Assembly: GCA_012522255.1 (NCBI GenBank)
Contig: JAAYKT010000304.1
Coordinates: 1-8,501, forward strand
Source: Clostridiales bacterium
Lineage (GTDB): Bacteria; Bacillota; Clostridia; Lutisporales; Lutisporaceae
DNA length: 8,501 nucleotides
Reading direction: 5' to 3'
Below are positions 1 through 6,516 of the stretch, one piece after another; within the stretch, counting starts at the first letter, position 1; the number at the start of each line of letters is the position of its first letter. Both the position numbers and the translations under genes were made by a program. The notes below the pieces were generated by a model, which saw only the letters and a list, made by a program, of their open reading frames with translations, ran no database searches and was not told the DNA's origin.

Positions 1-71
1 ACGTAGTAAGCGATGATATAGGTTTCGTTATGTATAACCTTATAGATAATTTCCAGTTGTATTATGGGTAG
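1..71 (+). CDS. Possible 3' end of an upstream gene (partial, unidentified)
   Basis: Reading from base 3, an open frame of 22 codons ends at a TAG at 69-71 and would give a C-terminal tail ending in NFQLYYG. The other two forward frames close almost at once, so if a gene enters from the left this is its most likely frame. The fragment is too short to assign to a family, and an open stretch of this length can occur by chance. An inverted repeat (47-89) overlaps its stop codon. Confidence 0.3.
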   Translation, partial: VVSDDIGFVMYNLIDNFQLYYG

Positions 72-89
72 TTTTGCTTCTGGAAATTA
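47..89 (+). promoter_or_regulatory. 10-bp inverted repeat upstream of the serine hydrolase gene
   Basis: The arms TAATTTCCAG (47-56) and CTGGAAATTA (80-89) are perfect reverse complements separated by 23 nt. The repeat ends 31 bp before the AGGAGG ribosome-binding site of the gene at 133. No run of T follows the second arm, so it is not a typical intrinsic terminator. It could be a protein operator or an mRNA leader hairpin. The symmetry is directly visible; the role is inference. Confidence 0.4.
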
Positions 90-132
90 GGTAAATAAAC
101 TACTCAAAACATATTATACGAGGAGGTTTGAA

Positions 133-2616
133 ATGAAAAAGACTAATAAGTTCTTAATTAAAATTATAGTTTTCGTGTTTGTGTTAACTTGCTTTAAATT
201 ACCCGGCATTACAGGTTTTGCAGTTAACGCTACACCAATAGAAGAAACCGAAAATTATAAAGGGGCGATCAAGGCTGCACGGGAAGCCGTAGCAAAAGAG
301 CTGTCAAGCGGTTTAGCCTCAAGTGCAACTGTTGCCATTATGGTAGACGGAAAGATAATTTATGCGGAAGGTTTCGGGTTGAGAGACCGTGCAAACAGCC
401 TGCCTGTGGAAACAGACACACAATTTAATATAGGCTCCATAAGCAAGATATTTACAGCGGCATCAATTCTTATATTAGAGCAGGAAGGCAAACTTTCCTT
501 GGACAACCCGGTTACTGATTATATCCCTAATTTTACTATGAACGATGAAAGATACAAGGATATAACGGTCCGTATGCTTATTAATCACAGTTCCGGTCTG
601 CCGGGAACATATATGAAAGACGGTTTTGCGGCAGCAAAAAACAGGAGTTACGTAGAGGAAACGCTTAAGGAGTTAAAAACCGGCAATCTTGTAAACGATC
701 CCGGCAAGATCAGTATTTATTGCAATGACGGTTTCACTGTTGCAGAGGCAGTTATAGAACATGTTTCGGGCATGAGTTATCCGGAATTTCTTGAAAATAA
801 AATTTTCAGTAAAATGAGCCTTGATAATACAAGTGCGTATTTTAAAGATGGAAATGAAAACATAGCAAGAGTATATGAAAAGGACAATATAATGCCGTTA
901 CCCCTCGAATATGTGAATATATTGGGAAGCGGAGGTATATCCTCCACAGCAATTGATCTATGCAAGTATGGTGAAATTCTTCAATCTGGGGTTGTTTTGA
1001 ATTCAAAGATGATTAAAGAATACACAAAACTGCAGTGTGGCCCAGCAACTGTCCCTGTAGGAGATCCCATATTTAATGTAGGATTGGGATGGGATTATGT
1101 ACAGGTATATAAGTTCAAAAATCAAGGTGTTAACGTAGTAGCCAAAAATGGCGGCACCTTGCAATATAATTCTCAGCTTTATGTATTGCCAAAAGAACAT
1201 ATAAATGTTGCCGTTATTTTTGCCGGCCCTGCAAATCCAACTGCTGTGACTAATGCAATACTTCAAGCCCTTTTAGAAGCAAAAGGAATTGTAAAAAAAC
1301 CGTTATCTGACATATCTTTTCCGAAGGATGCTGAAATGCCCATTAGTTATAAGGATTACGAAGGTTTTTATGCTTTTGTTTCCGAAACCGGTTTTGTAAG
1401 AGTTGAAGTTTCCTATGAAAATAACAGTTTAGTCTTATCGGCCTATGACGGTAAAGGTTACATCCCCACCGGGCTTTTCCCTTATAAGGAAAATGGCAGA
1501 TTTTACAGGCCTGATGGCATAAACTATTCGTTTGCAGATCATGAGGGCAGGAAGGTTATAATGATTCACCCCGATAGTACAGATGCGGCGGCTGTTAACT
1601 ATGAAAAGCTGGATCATCCAAACAATATTGACTCAAGCAAGTTTAGTGGTAAGGTTTGGGTTCCCCGGGATTTTGGTCTATATGATTTTTACGCAACGAT
1701 GTTTCAAACGGTAACAATCCCTGAAATACCCGGGTATATATTCATAAATGATGGTTCATCCTATACTCCGTTAGCTTTGAAAAATCCAATATCTACCCGA
1801 ATGTCTCTTAATTATTCAAGAGATCAATATGAAATTAATCTGCAAGAAATAGAAGGAGAGACATTATTATATAATTATGGTCAATGTTTTGCAGATGCTT
1901 CAAATTTACCGATTATATCAGATGGTGATACTTTGCAAATTGATTCAAACGGTCAAAATAAGGCGGATAAAATGGGTTTCAGTGACCTTATACATTTTGC
2001 TATTCCCGATAAAGGAAGAGTTCTTGTGTTTTCTTCAAAATTCGACTTATCATACGATAGTATGCTGACAAATAGAAAAGAGGCTTATGCTGAAAAAGGT
2101 TCTTATATAGTTACTATTGGTAAGGCCGGAGATGTGTTCGAGATTACTGAATATGAACTGTTTAAAGATATAAGCAGACATTGGGCTAAGGACTATATTA
2201 ATCAATTGGTAGGTTCAAATGCAATTAAAGGGAAAAAGGATGATATGTTTTTGCCAGATGAAAACATAACAGGATATGATTTTATGGAGCTTGTTCAAAG
2301 AGCAACCGGTATGACAGTAGATGATGAAATAGCATCAGCACAAGCCATAACAAGAATGCAGGCAATATCCATTTTGGCAGATGTTTTAGCATTAGTGTGC
2401 ATAGAAACTGATTTGGATATAGAGGAAATAACAACATTGACAGAAAGATTTTCTGACCTTAATGAAATGGGACACGAGTTTAAATCGAAAGCGGCATTTT
2501 TTATTAAATTAGGTATTTTACAAGGCAATGGGAATGATATGATGGCACCGAAGGATTATCTTTCCCGAAGTGAAGCGGCAGCCTTGGTTTGCAAGATGAT
2601 AAGGAATGTACAATAG
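133..2616 (+). CDS. Secreted SLH-anchored serine hydrolase (beta-lactamase class C / PBP-like)
   Basis: This 827-residue exported protein is probably held on the cell wall by SLH modules. The basic, hydrophobic N-terminus (residues 1-33) is a Sec signal peptide, with a plausible cut after VNA near 33. Residues about 45-385 are the serine beta-lactamase/transpeptidase fold. It shows the nucleophile motif SISK (S102-K105), the YxN motif YCN (196-198) and a third motif KNGG (338-341) where relatives usually have HTGG or KTG. Residues about 405-500 resemble the small beta-barrel domain often found after this fold. Residues 500-670 are unassigned. SLH repeats lie at about 677-727 (FKDISRHWA) and 772-822 (RFSDLNEMG), with a half repeat between them (ITRMQAISILADVL, from 739). 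The start is set by AGGAGG at 121-126, 6 nt before the ATG. The family includes D,D-peptidases, esterases and D-amino-acid hydrolases, so the substrate is open; a true beta-lactamase is not implied. Confidence 0.88.
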   Translation: MKKTNKFLIKIIVFVFVLTCFKLPGITGFAVNATPIEETENYKGAIKAAREAVAKELSSGLASSATVAIMVDGKIIYAEGFGLRDRANSLPVETDTQFNIGSISKIFTAASILILEQEGKLSLDNPVTDYIPNFTMNDERYKDITVRMLINHSSGLPGTYMKDGFAAAKNRSYVEETLKELKTGNLVNDPGKISIYCNDGFTVAEAVIEHVSGMSYPEFLENKIFSKMSLDNTSAYFKDGNENIARVYEKDNIMPLPLEYVNILGSGGISSTAIDLCKYGEILQSGVVLNSKMIKEYTKLQCGPATVPVGDPIFNVGLGWDYVQVYKFKNQGVNVVAKNGGTLQYNSQLYVLPKEHINVAVIFAGPANPTAVTNAILQALLEAKGIVKKPLSDISFPKDAEMPISYKDYEGFYAFVSETGFVRVEVSYENNSLVLSAYDGKGYIPTGLFPYKENGRFYRPDGINYSFADHEGRKVIMIHPDSTDAAAVNYEKLDHPNNIDSSKFSGKVWVPRDFGLYDFYATMFQTVTIPEIPGYIFINDGSSYTPLALKNPISTRMSLNYSRDQYEINLQEIEGETLLYNYGQCFADASNLPIISDGDTLQIDSNGQNKADKMGFSDLIHFAIPDKGRVLVFSSKFDLSYDSMLTNRKEAYAEKGSYIVTIGKAGDVFEITEYELFKDISRHWAKDYINQLVGSNAIKGKKDDMFLPDENITGYDFMELVQRATGMTVDDEIASAQAITRMQAISILADVLALVCIETDLDIEEITTLTERFSDLNEMGHEFKSKAAFFIKLGILQGNGNDMMAPKDYLSRSEAAALVCKMIRNVQ

Positions 2617-2657
2617 GCTTTTTGCCCAATACACCAATGGGTGCAAACAAGGAGGCA

Positions 2658-2686
2658 TTAACATCGGTTAGGATTTATTGTATAAT
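2658..2686 (+). promoter_or_regulatory. Sigma-A promoter for the FMN-binding split-barrel gene
   Basis: A -35 box TTAACA (2658-2663, 5 of 6 consensus) and a perfect -10 box TATAAT (2681-2686) are separated by the ideal 17 bp. Transcription would start near 2693, giving a very short leader before the ATG at 2719. The gene is therefore probably transcribed independently of the serine hydrolase upstream. Confidence 0.7.
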
Positions 2687-2718
2687 ATAGGAAAGGAAAT
2701 GCGAAAGGAATGATATAT

Positions 2719-3189
2719 ATGCAATATCGTATGAAAACACATCCTTTATCCGATGATAAAATTAATCTTTTACTTGAGAGGGTGAAAACATGCTGCCTGG
2801 CTACGTTAAATGCAGACGGCACACCTTATTGCACTCCTATTCATTTTGCTTACCTTGATGGTGCCGTCTATTTCCATGGGCTGCCTAAAGGTAAAAAACT
2901 TGAGAATATCGCCCGGGATCCAAGGGTAAGTGTCACTGTTTATGAGATGGAAGGATTATTAATGGACTTAGATAAAAATCCATGTGATACTAACACAAAA
3001 TACGAAAGTGTGATTTTATCAGGAACAGCAAGAAAGGTTGAGGATGTTGGTGCAAAGAGGACAGTTTTAGAAAGGATTGTTAACAAATATACACCCGATA
3101 TAACCAATAAAATACCGGAGAATATGATTAATTCTACTGTTGTAATACGGGTAGATGTTAAGGAGATATCAGGGAAATTCTATGCTTAG
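2719..3189 (+). CDS. Pyridoxamine 5'-phosphate oxidase-like FMN-binding protein (NimA-type)
   Basis: This 156-residue protein has the small FMN-binding split-barrel fold of the PNPOx-like/NimA group. The N-terminal MQYRMKTHPLS and the core GTPYCTPIHFAYLDG (34-48), YFHG (51-54) and GKKLENIARDPRVSVTV (58-74) are typical of this cytoplasmic flavoprotein group. Some members inactivate nitroimidazole drugs by reduction; many have unknown substrates, so resistance should not be assumed. An ATG at 2710 in the same frame would add three residues. I prefer 2719 because GAAAGGA (2703-2709) lies 9 nt upstream of it but would nearly touch the ATG at 2710, and family members usually begin with M-x-YRMKTHPL. 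Its own promoter lies at 2658-2686. The mntP remnant begins just downstream. Confidence 0.85.
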   Translation: MQYRMKTHPLSDDKINLLLERVKTCCLATLNADGTPYCTPIHFAYLDGAVYFHGLPKGKKLENIARDPRVSVTVYEMEGLLMDLDKNPCDTNTKYESVILSGTARKVEDVGAKRTVLERIVNKYTPDITNKIPENMINSTVVIRVDVKEISGKFYA

Positions 3190-3211
3190 TAATTTTTATG
3201 TGATTATAAAT

Positions 3212-3475
3212 GAGTTACTCTGACAGATAGATTACACCAAAGAGGTTTTTAGGCCTTTAGGCATAGGCGTATCATTTGCCTTTCTTGAGGTAAGTATTGT
3301 TCCGGTGGCTATAATAATAGGAATCGTAACATTGTCTTTATCAATGTTTGGTGTAAAGATTGGCAATGTATTCGGTATAAGGTATAAATCCAAAGCTGAA
3401 CTTGCAGGGGGTGCTATTTTGATTTTAATGGGTTTTAAGATATTGTTGGAACATGTAGGAATTATTACTTTCTAA
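3212..3475 (+). pseudogene. mntP: Decayed 3' fragment of a manganese efflux pump gene (mntP)
   Basis: Frame 2 from about 3242 to the TAA at 3473-3475 encodes the C-terminal third of an MntP-like membrane protein. It includes GVSFAFLEVSIVPVAIIIG, SLSMFGVKIGN, YKSKAELAGGAILILMG and the ending KILLEHVGIITF. The full-length family is about 185-190 residues; only about 75 remain. Just upstream in frame, TKEVF resembles the segment before the family's IATSIDALAVGV stretch. That stretch is missing (RPLGIGV instead), which suggests an internal deletion. A TGA at 3221-3223 closes the frame further upstream. No good start codon or ribosome-binding site precedes the conserved part. It is therefore called a remnant rather than a gene. 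The resemblance is from memory of the family; the truncation is seen directly. Confidence 0.75.
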
Positions 3476-3533
3476 ACGTGGGGATTAACATACTAATAAA
3501 TGCATTATGGGATGATAAGTGAACCTAAGAAAT

Positions 3534-3562
3534 TTGAATTGTTGTGAAATTAGTCCTATATC
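3534..3562 (+). promoter_or_regulatory. Candidate promoter for the methyltransferase/macro operon
   Basis: TTGAAT (3534-3539) and TATATC (3557-3562) each match 4 of 6 consensus bases and are spaced 17 bp apart, giving a leader of about 65 nt before the ATG at 3635. A second -10-like box, TATGAT (3597-3602), has no matching -35. In AT-rich DNA such matches arise by chance, so this is tentative. Apart from this site and the mntP remnant, I see nothing in the 3190-3634 gap. Confidence 0.3.
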
Positions 3563-3634
3563 ACCTGATTAAGAAATCAAAGTAATTATATATCAGTATG
3601 ATAGGAAGTAGTCAGATAAAGGGAGTTAGGTTAT

Positions 3635-4312
3635 ATGGCGAAGGGTGATTATTACGCGAAAAGCTTAAATGCACGAAAGTTGTTTGATGTATACCAGACA
3701 AAACATAAAAGAGTGAAACAATACCTAAATGCTGAGATAGATTTTGTAAAGAACAATCTTATCGCTACGGAGCAAGTTTTGGAATTGGGCGCAGGATATG
3801 GAAGGATTGTAAAAGAGCTTGCACCCCATTGTAGAGAAATAATCGGTATCGATATTTCAGAGGACAATGTAATGTTTGGAAAGGAATATTTACAAAATAT
3901 AAAAAATGCAAACCTGATTGCAATGAATGCACATAATATTAAATTTGATTGTTCATTTGATGCAGTATTGTGCTTACAGAATGGATTATCAGCGATGAGA
4001 ATCGAGCCAATCAGCTACATAAAACAGTTGGTCAATATTGTAAAGCAAGGTGGCAGAGTTTTTATCAGCACATACAGCCCAAAATTTTGGGAGTACCGTT
4101 TATTATGGTTTCAAGAACAGGCAGACAAAGGGCTTTTAGGTGAAATTGATATGGAAAAAACAAAGAACGGGGTTATAATTTGCAAAGATGGATTTCGTGC
4201 AACGACTCATTCATATGATGAGCTGAATGCCATAGGTGAGGCTTCCGGTTTTGGTTATGAGGTAACAGAAGTGGATGACTCGAGTATTTTCCTCGTTATT
4301 AATAAGGTTTGA
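3635..4312 (+). CDS. Class I SAM-dependent methyltransferase
   Basis: This 225-residue soluble protein has the Rossmann-type SAM-binding fold. Motif I is VLELGAGYGR (48-57), the glycine-rich loop. The acidic residue that binds the ribose hydroxyls follows in IGIDIS (D73). Later strands are FDAVLCLQNGLSA (108-120) and GGRVFISTYSP (139-149). The N-terminal 45 residues are helical and basic and may shape the substrate site. The C-terminal part (about 150-225) has no motif that names the substrate, so small-molecule, protein or RNA methylation all remain possible. The start is supported by GGGAG at 3621-3625, 9 nt before the ATG. The stop lies 32 bp before the next gene's start, and no T-rich terminator intervenes, so the pair is probably co-transcribed. 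Confidence 0.85.
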   Translation: MAKGDYYAKSLNARKLFDVYQTKHKRVKQYLNAEIDFVKNNLIATEQVLELGAGYGRIVKELAPHCREIIGIDISEDNVMFGKEYLQNIKNANLIAMNAHNIKFDCSFDAVLCLQNGLSAMRIEPISYIKQLVNIVKQGGRVFISTYSPKFWEYRLLWFQEQADKGLLGEIDMEKTKNGVIICKDGFRATTHSYDELNAIGEASGFGYEVTEVDDSSIFLVINKV

Positions 4313-4331
4313 CCTTTTACTAAAGGGTGAT

Positions 4332-4339
4332 GGGAGGTG
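4332..4339 (+). promoter_or_regulatory. Ribosome-binding site that fixes the macro-domain gene start
   Basis: GGGAGGTG here is an almost perfect Shine-Dalgarno, with its GGGAGG core 7 nt before the ATG at 4345. In-frame GTG (4327) and ATG (4330) codons lie before or inside it and would give a longer N-terminus (MMGGEG) that merely translates the ribosome-binding site. The start at 4345 also places the family's N-terminal strand (PFEIIRNDIT) right after Met. Confidence 0.75.
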
Positions 4340-4344
4340 AAGGT

Positions 4345-5361
4345 ATGCCTTTTGAAATAATACGAAATGATATTACAAAAGTATTGGCTGATGCCATTGT
4401 TAACCCTACAAATCCCCAACTTGTGGGAGATGGCGGGGTTGATGGGGCAATACATCTTGCCGCAGGTCCCGAACTGTCAAAAGAATGTCACCGGCTTGGA
4501 CGATGTGAAATAGGACAGGCGAAGATAACCAAAGGTTACAATCTGCTTGCAAAGTATATTATTCATACTGTAGGACCTATTTGGCAAGGCGGAAAGAATA
4601 ATGAAGAACAGCTTCTGGCAGATTGCTATAAAAACATTCTTAAACTTGCAAAGGATTATAAATTAGAAAGCATTGCTTTTCCTTTGATTTCGTCAGGCAC
4701 ATTCGGTTATCCAAAAGATAGAGCCTTGAGTATCGCAATTTCTGAAATAAGCAAATTTCTGCTAAATAATGAAATGATGATTTATCTGGTAGTATTTGAC
4801 AAAAGGGCATATAAGTTATCAGAAAAGCTTTTTTCATCTATCACCCAGTATATTGATGATAAGTATACTGAGGAACATCTTAGCGAAAACAGGAGTGGAT
4901 ATGAAAGAACTTATCAGATAGAAGAAAGACGTTTAAAGGCATACAGATTAGTATATGAAAATGAATATGAGACAGTGGCAAAAAAGCGCCAACGAAGTCT
5001 TGATGACGTGCTGGAAAATATGGATGAAACCTTCTCGCAAATGCTTCTGCGACTTATAGATGAAAGCGGAATGTCCGATGCGGAAACTTATAAAAAAGCA
5101 AATATAGACCGCAAATTGTTTTCCAAGATACGCAATGATAAAAATTACAAGCCAAGCAAACCTACAGTCCTTGCTTTTGCTATTGCTCTCAGACTTAATC
5201 TTGACGAAACAAAGGATTTGTTGTTAAGGGCGGGTTTTGCACTTTCTTATAGCAGTAAATTTGATATTATAATTCAGTATTTTATTGAAAATGCCAATTA
5301 TGATATATTTGAAATCAATGAAGCCTTATTTGCCTTTGATCAAAATTTATTAGGAGTTTGA
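4345..5361 (+). CDS. Macro-domain protein with C-terminal HTH-like domain
   Basis: This 338-residue protein has two parts. Residues 1 to about 165 are a macro domain, the fold that binds ADP-ribose and in some members removes it from proteins or from O-acetyl-ADP-ribose. Its hallmarks are NDITKVLADAIVNPTNP (8-24), GDGGVDGAIHLAAG (28-41), the strand IIHTVGP (72-78) and the phosphate loop SSGTFGYP (116-123). N23 and D33 match the positions linked to hydrolysis in active MacroD-type enzymes, so activity is plausible. A charged, helical linker (170-225) leads to an all-helical C-terminal domain (225-338). There, YKKANIDRKLFSKIRNDK (249-266) followed by PSKPTVLAFAIALRLNLDE (270-288) resembles an XRE-like helix-turn-helix. 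I recall similar C-terminal domains on other Bacillota proteins, but their function is unclear to me. It sits 32 bp after the methyltransferase gene, probably in one operon. No DarT-like toxin gene is adjacent. Confidence 0.85.
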   Translation: MPFEIIRNDITKVLADAIVNPTNPQLVGDGGVDGAIHLAAGPELSKECHRLGRCEIGQAKITKGYNLLAKYIIHTVGPIWQGGKNNEEQLLADCYKNILKLAKDYKLESIAFPLISSGTFGYPKDRALSIAISEISKFLLNNEMMIYLVVFDKRAYKLSEKLFSSITQYIDDKYTEEHLSENRSGYERTYQIEERRLKAYRLVYENEYETVAKKRQRSLDDVLENMDETFSQMLLRLIDESGMSDAETYKKANIDRKLFSKIRNDKNYKPSKPTVLAFAIALRLNLDETKDLLLRAGFALSYSSKFDIIIQYFIENANYDIFEINEALFAFDQNLLGV

Positions 5362-5421
5362 CTACAAGATCATAAGTGTTAGGGACGGTTTTTTTTGCTT
5401 TTTTATTAACTGCGTTTGTTT

Positions 5422-5450
5422 TTGCAATCTTCATTCATATGAAGTATAAT
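5422..5450 (+). promoter_or_regulatory. Promoter of the AraC/PAS regulator, with a palindromic spacer
   Basis: TTGCAA (5422-5427) and a perfect TATAAT (5445-5450) are separated by 17 bp, giving a start near 5457 and a leader of about 24 nt. The spacer holds the palindrome TTCATATGAA (5434-5443), overlapped by the inverted repeat CTTCAT/ATGAAG (5429-5434 and 5439-5444). A regulator could bind there, for example in autoregulation, but this is inference. The promoter position also argues against translation starting at the upstream in-frame GTG (5376). Confidence 0.6.
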
Positions 5451-5480
5451 AAATCAGAAATAATATGCGCAGGTGATTAC

Positions 5481-6440
5481 ATGGACTACATAACAATAAA
5501 AGAAGCAGCAGCAAAGTGGGGAGTATCTACACGGGCGGTCACATATCATGTGGCGGGCGGACGAGTTGAGGGTGCGGCAAAAAGAGGAAACTTATGGCTT
5601 ATCCCTAAAGATACTTTACAGCCAGAGGATAGGCGAAAAAAAAGTCTGCTATTGGAGCATAAGGAACCGCCGATAGGTAGTAAACAAAAGTTTTCATGGG
5701 GTTTTCAGTCGTTATATGAAAACAAAGAACTGTTTAAGGAGATTGTGAAGAACTTTCCCTATCCCATGCATATCTGTGCGCCGGACGGCACCATACTTTT
5801 GGCAAATGAAGCATTTCTAAAATTTGCCAAAATATCCAATCCTGAAAGATTGTATAAAAAACATAATATTATGATGAACCCCGCCCTTGAAAGGTGGGGT
5901 ATAAAGGATTTCGTTATGCGGGCGTTTAAGGGTGAGACAATCCACGTGTACGATATCAAAGTACCATACCAGGAGATAGTCGAGCGTCTGGGGGATAATA
6001 AAGAGATAGTTACCGAAAGTTTATTTCAAAACATCTCTGCTTTGCCCATTCGTAACAGTACTGATGAATTGTTGTTTGTTGTGTTTATTTTTATCACATC
6101 CAGGTCTTATAAAGATATAGATGAAATTATGAAAGGTAAAGAATACATCGATACACACTGGAAAGAAGAATTCGATATAAGCAAGCTCGTAAATGCTGTA
6201 CATATGAGCAAATATCATTATATCCGGATATTCAAACAGCATACGGGCATGACCCCATATAATTATTATCAAAATGTAAAGGTGAATAAACTAAAAGAAA
6301 AGTTATGTGACAGGAGTTTATCCATAGTACAGGCATTTTCTGAATGTGGTTTGGATTATGGCGGAAATTTTTCAAAAGTTTTTAAACAAAGGATAGGTAT
6401 TTCGCCATTAAAATTCAGAAATAGGGTTATGGGTAAATAG
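5481..6440 (+). CDS. AraC-family regulator with N-terminal excisionase-like HTH and PAS domain
   Basis: This 319-residue cytoplasmic transcription regulator has three modules. Residues 3-45 (ITIKEAAAKWGVSTRAVTYH, then LWLIPKDTL) are a short winged HTH of the MerR/excisionase type. Residues about 84-205 form a PAS sensor domain: FKEIVKNFPYPMHICAPDG, then ILLANEAFLKFA and the late strands around ISALPI and LLFVVFIFIT. Residues about 213-315 are the AraC double HTH: DISKLVNAVHMSKYHYIRIFK, then GMTPYNYY, and in the second half YGGNFSKVFKQRIGISPLKFR. AGGTGA at 5471-5476 sits correctly for the ATG at 5481. An in-frame GTG at 5376 would add 35 residues, including a hydrophobic stretch, but it lies upstream of the promoter and lacks a ribosome-binding site. 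The PAS ligand and the target genes are unknown; the downstream surface-protein gene is a candidate target by position only. Confidence 0.87.
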   Translation: MDYITIKEAAAKWGVSTRAVTYHVAGGRVEGAAKRGNLWLIPKDTLQPEDRRKKSLLLEHKEPPIGSKQKFSWGFQSLYENKELFKEIVKNFPYPMHICAPDGTILLANEAFLKFAKISNPERLYKKHNIMMNPALERWGIKDFVMRAFKGETIHVYDIKVPYQEIVERLGDNKEIVTESLFQNISALPIRNSTDELLFVVFIFITSRSYKDIDEIMKGKEYIDTHWKEEFDISKLVNAVHMSKYHYIRIFKQHTGMTPYNYYQNVKVNKLKEKLCDRSLSIVQAFSECGLDYGGNFSKVFKQRIGISPLKFRNRVMGK

Positions 6441-6483
6441 TGGCATATTAAGTCGAAAGATAGCATGGAACACCGGAAAATGA

Positions 6484-6511
6484 GCAATATTTTACTATAT
6501 TGTTTTTTTTT
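6484..6511 (+). terminator. Probable intrinsic terminator after the AraC/PAS regulator gene
   Basis: The arms CAATAT (6485-6490) and ATATTG (6497-6502) flank a 6-nt loop, and a flanking G-T wobble pair extends the stem by one. Nine T residues follow at once (6503-6511). The stem is AT-rich and weak, but the long T tract and the position 44 bp after the stop codon fit a rho-independent terminator. Confidence 0.5.
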
Positions 6512-6516
6512 ATTCC

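Noticed and set aside
112..117. TATTAT just before the AGGAGG of the serine hydrolase gene, as a -10 box
   Set aside because: Transcription starting from it would begin inside the ribosome-binding site, and there is no -35 box at the right distance.
1877..2068. A + strand open frame of 63 codons within the serine hydrolase gene
   Set aside because: It lies wholly inside the long coding frame, and its composition looks like out-of-frame translation.
2621..2647. Stem-loop TTTGCCCA / TGGGTGCAAA after the serine hydrolase gene, considered as a terminator
   Set aside because: The stem needs a 2-nt bulge and no T tract follows on either strand.
4313..4326. Small hairpin CCTTT-TACT-AAAGG between the methyltransferase and macro genes
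   Set aside because: There are only five pairs and no T tract, so it is unlikely to stop transcription and does not argue against an operon.
4345..5361. DarG-type antitoxin of a DarTG system
   Set aside because: No DarT-like ADP-ribosyltransferase gene is adjacent, and the partner gene is a methyltransferase.
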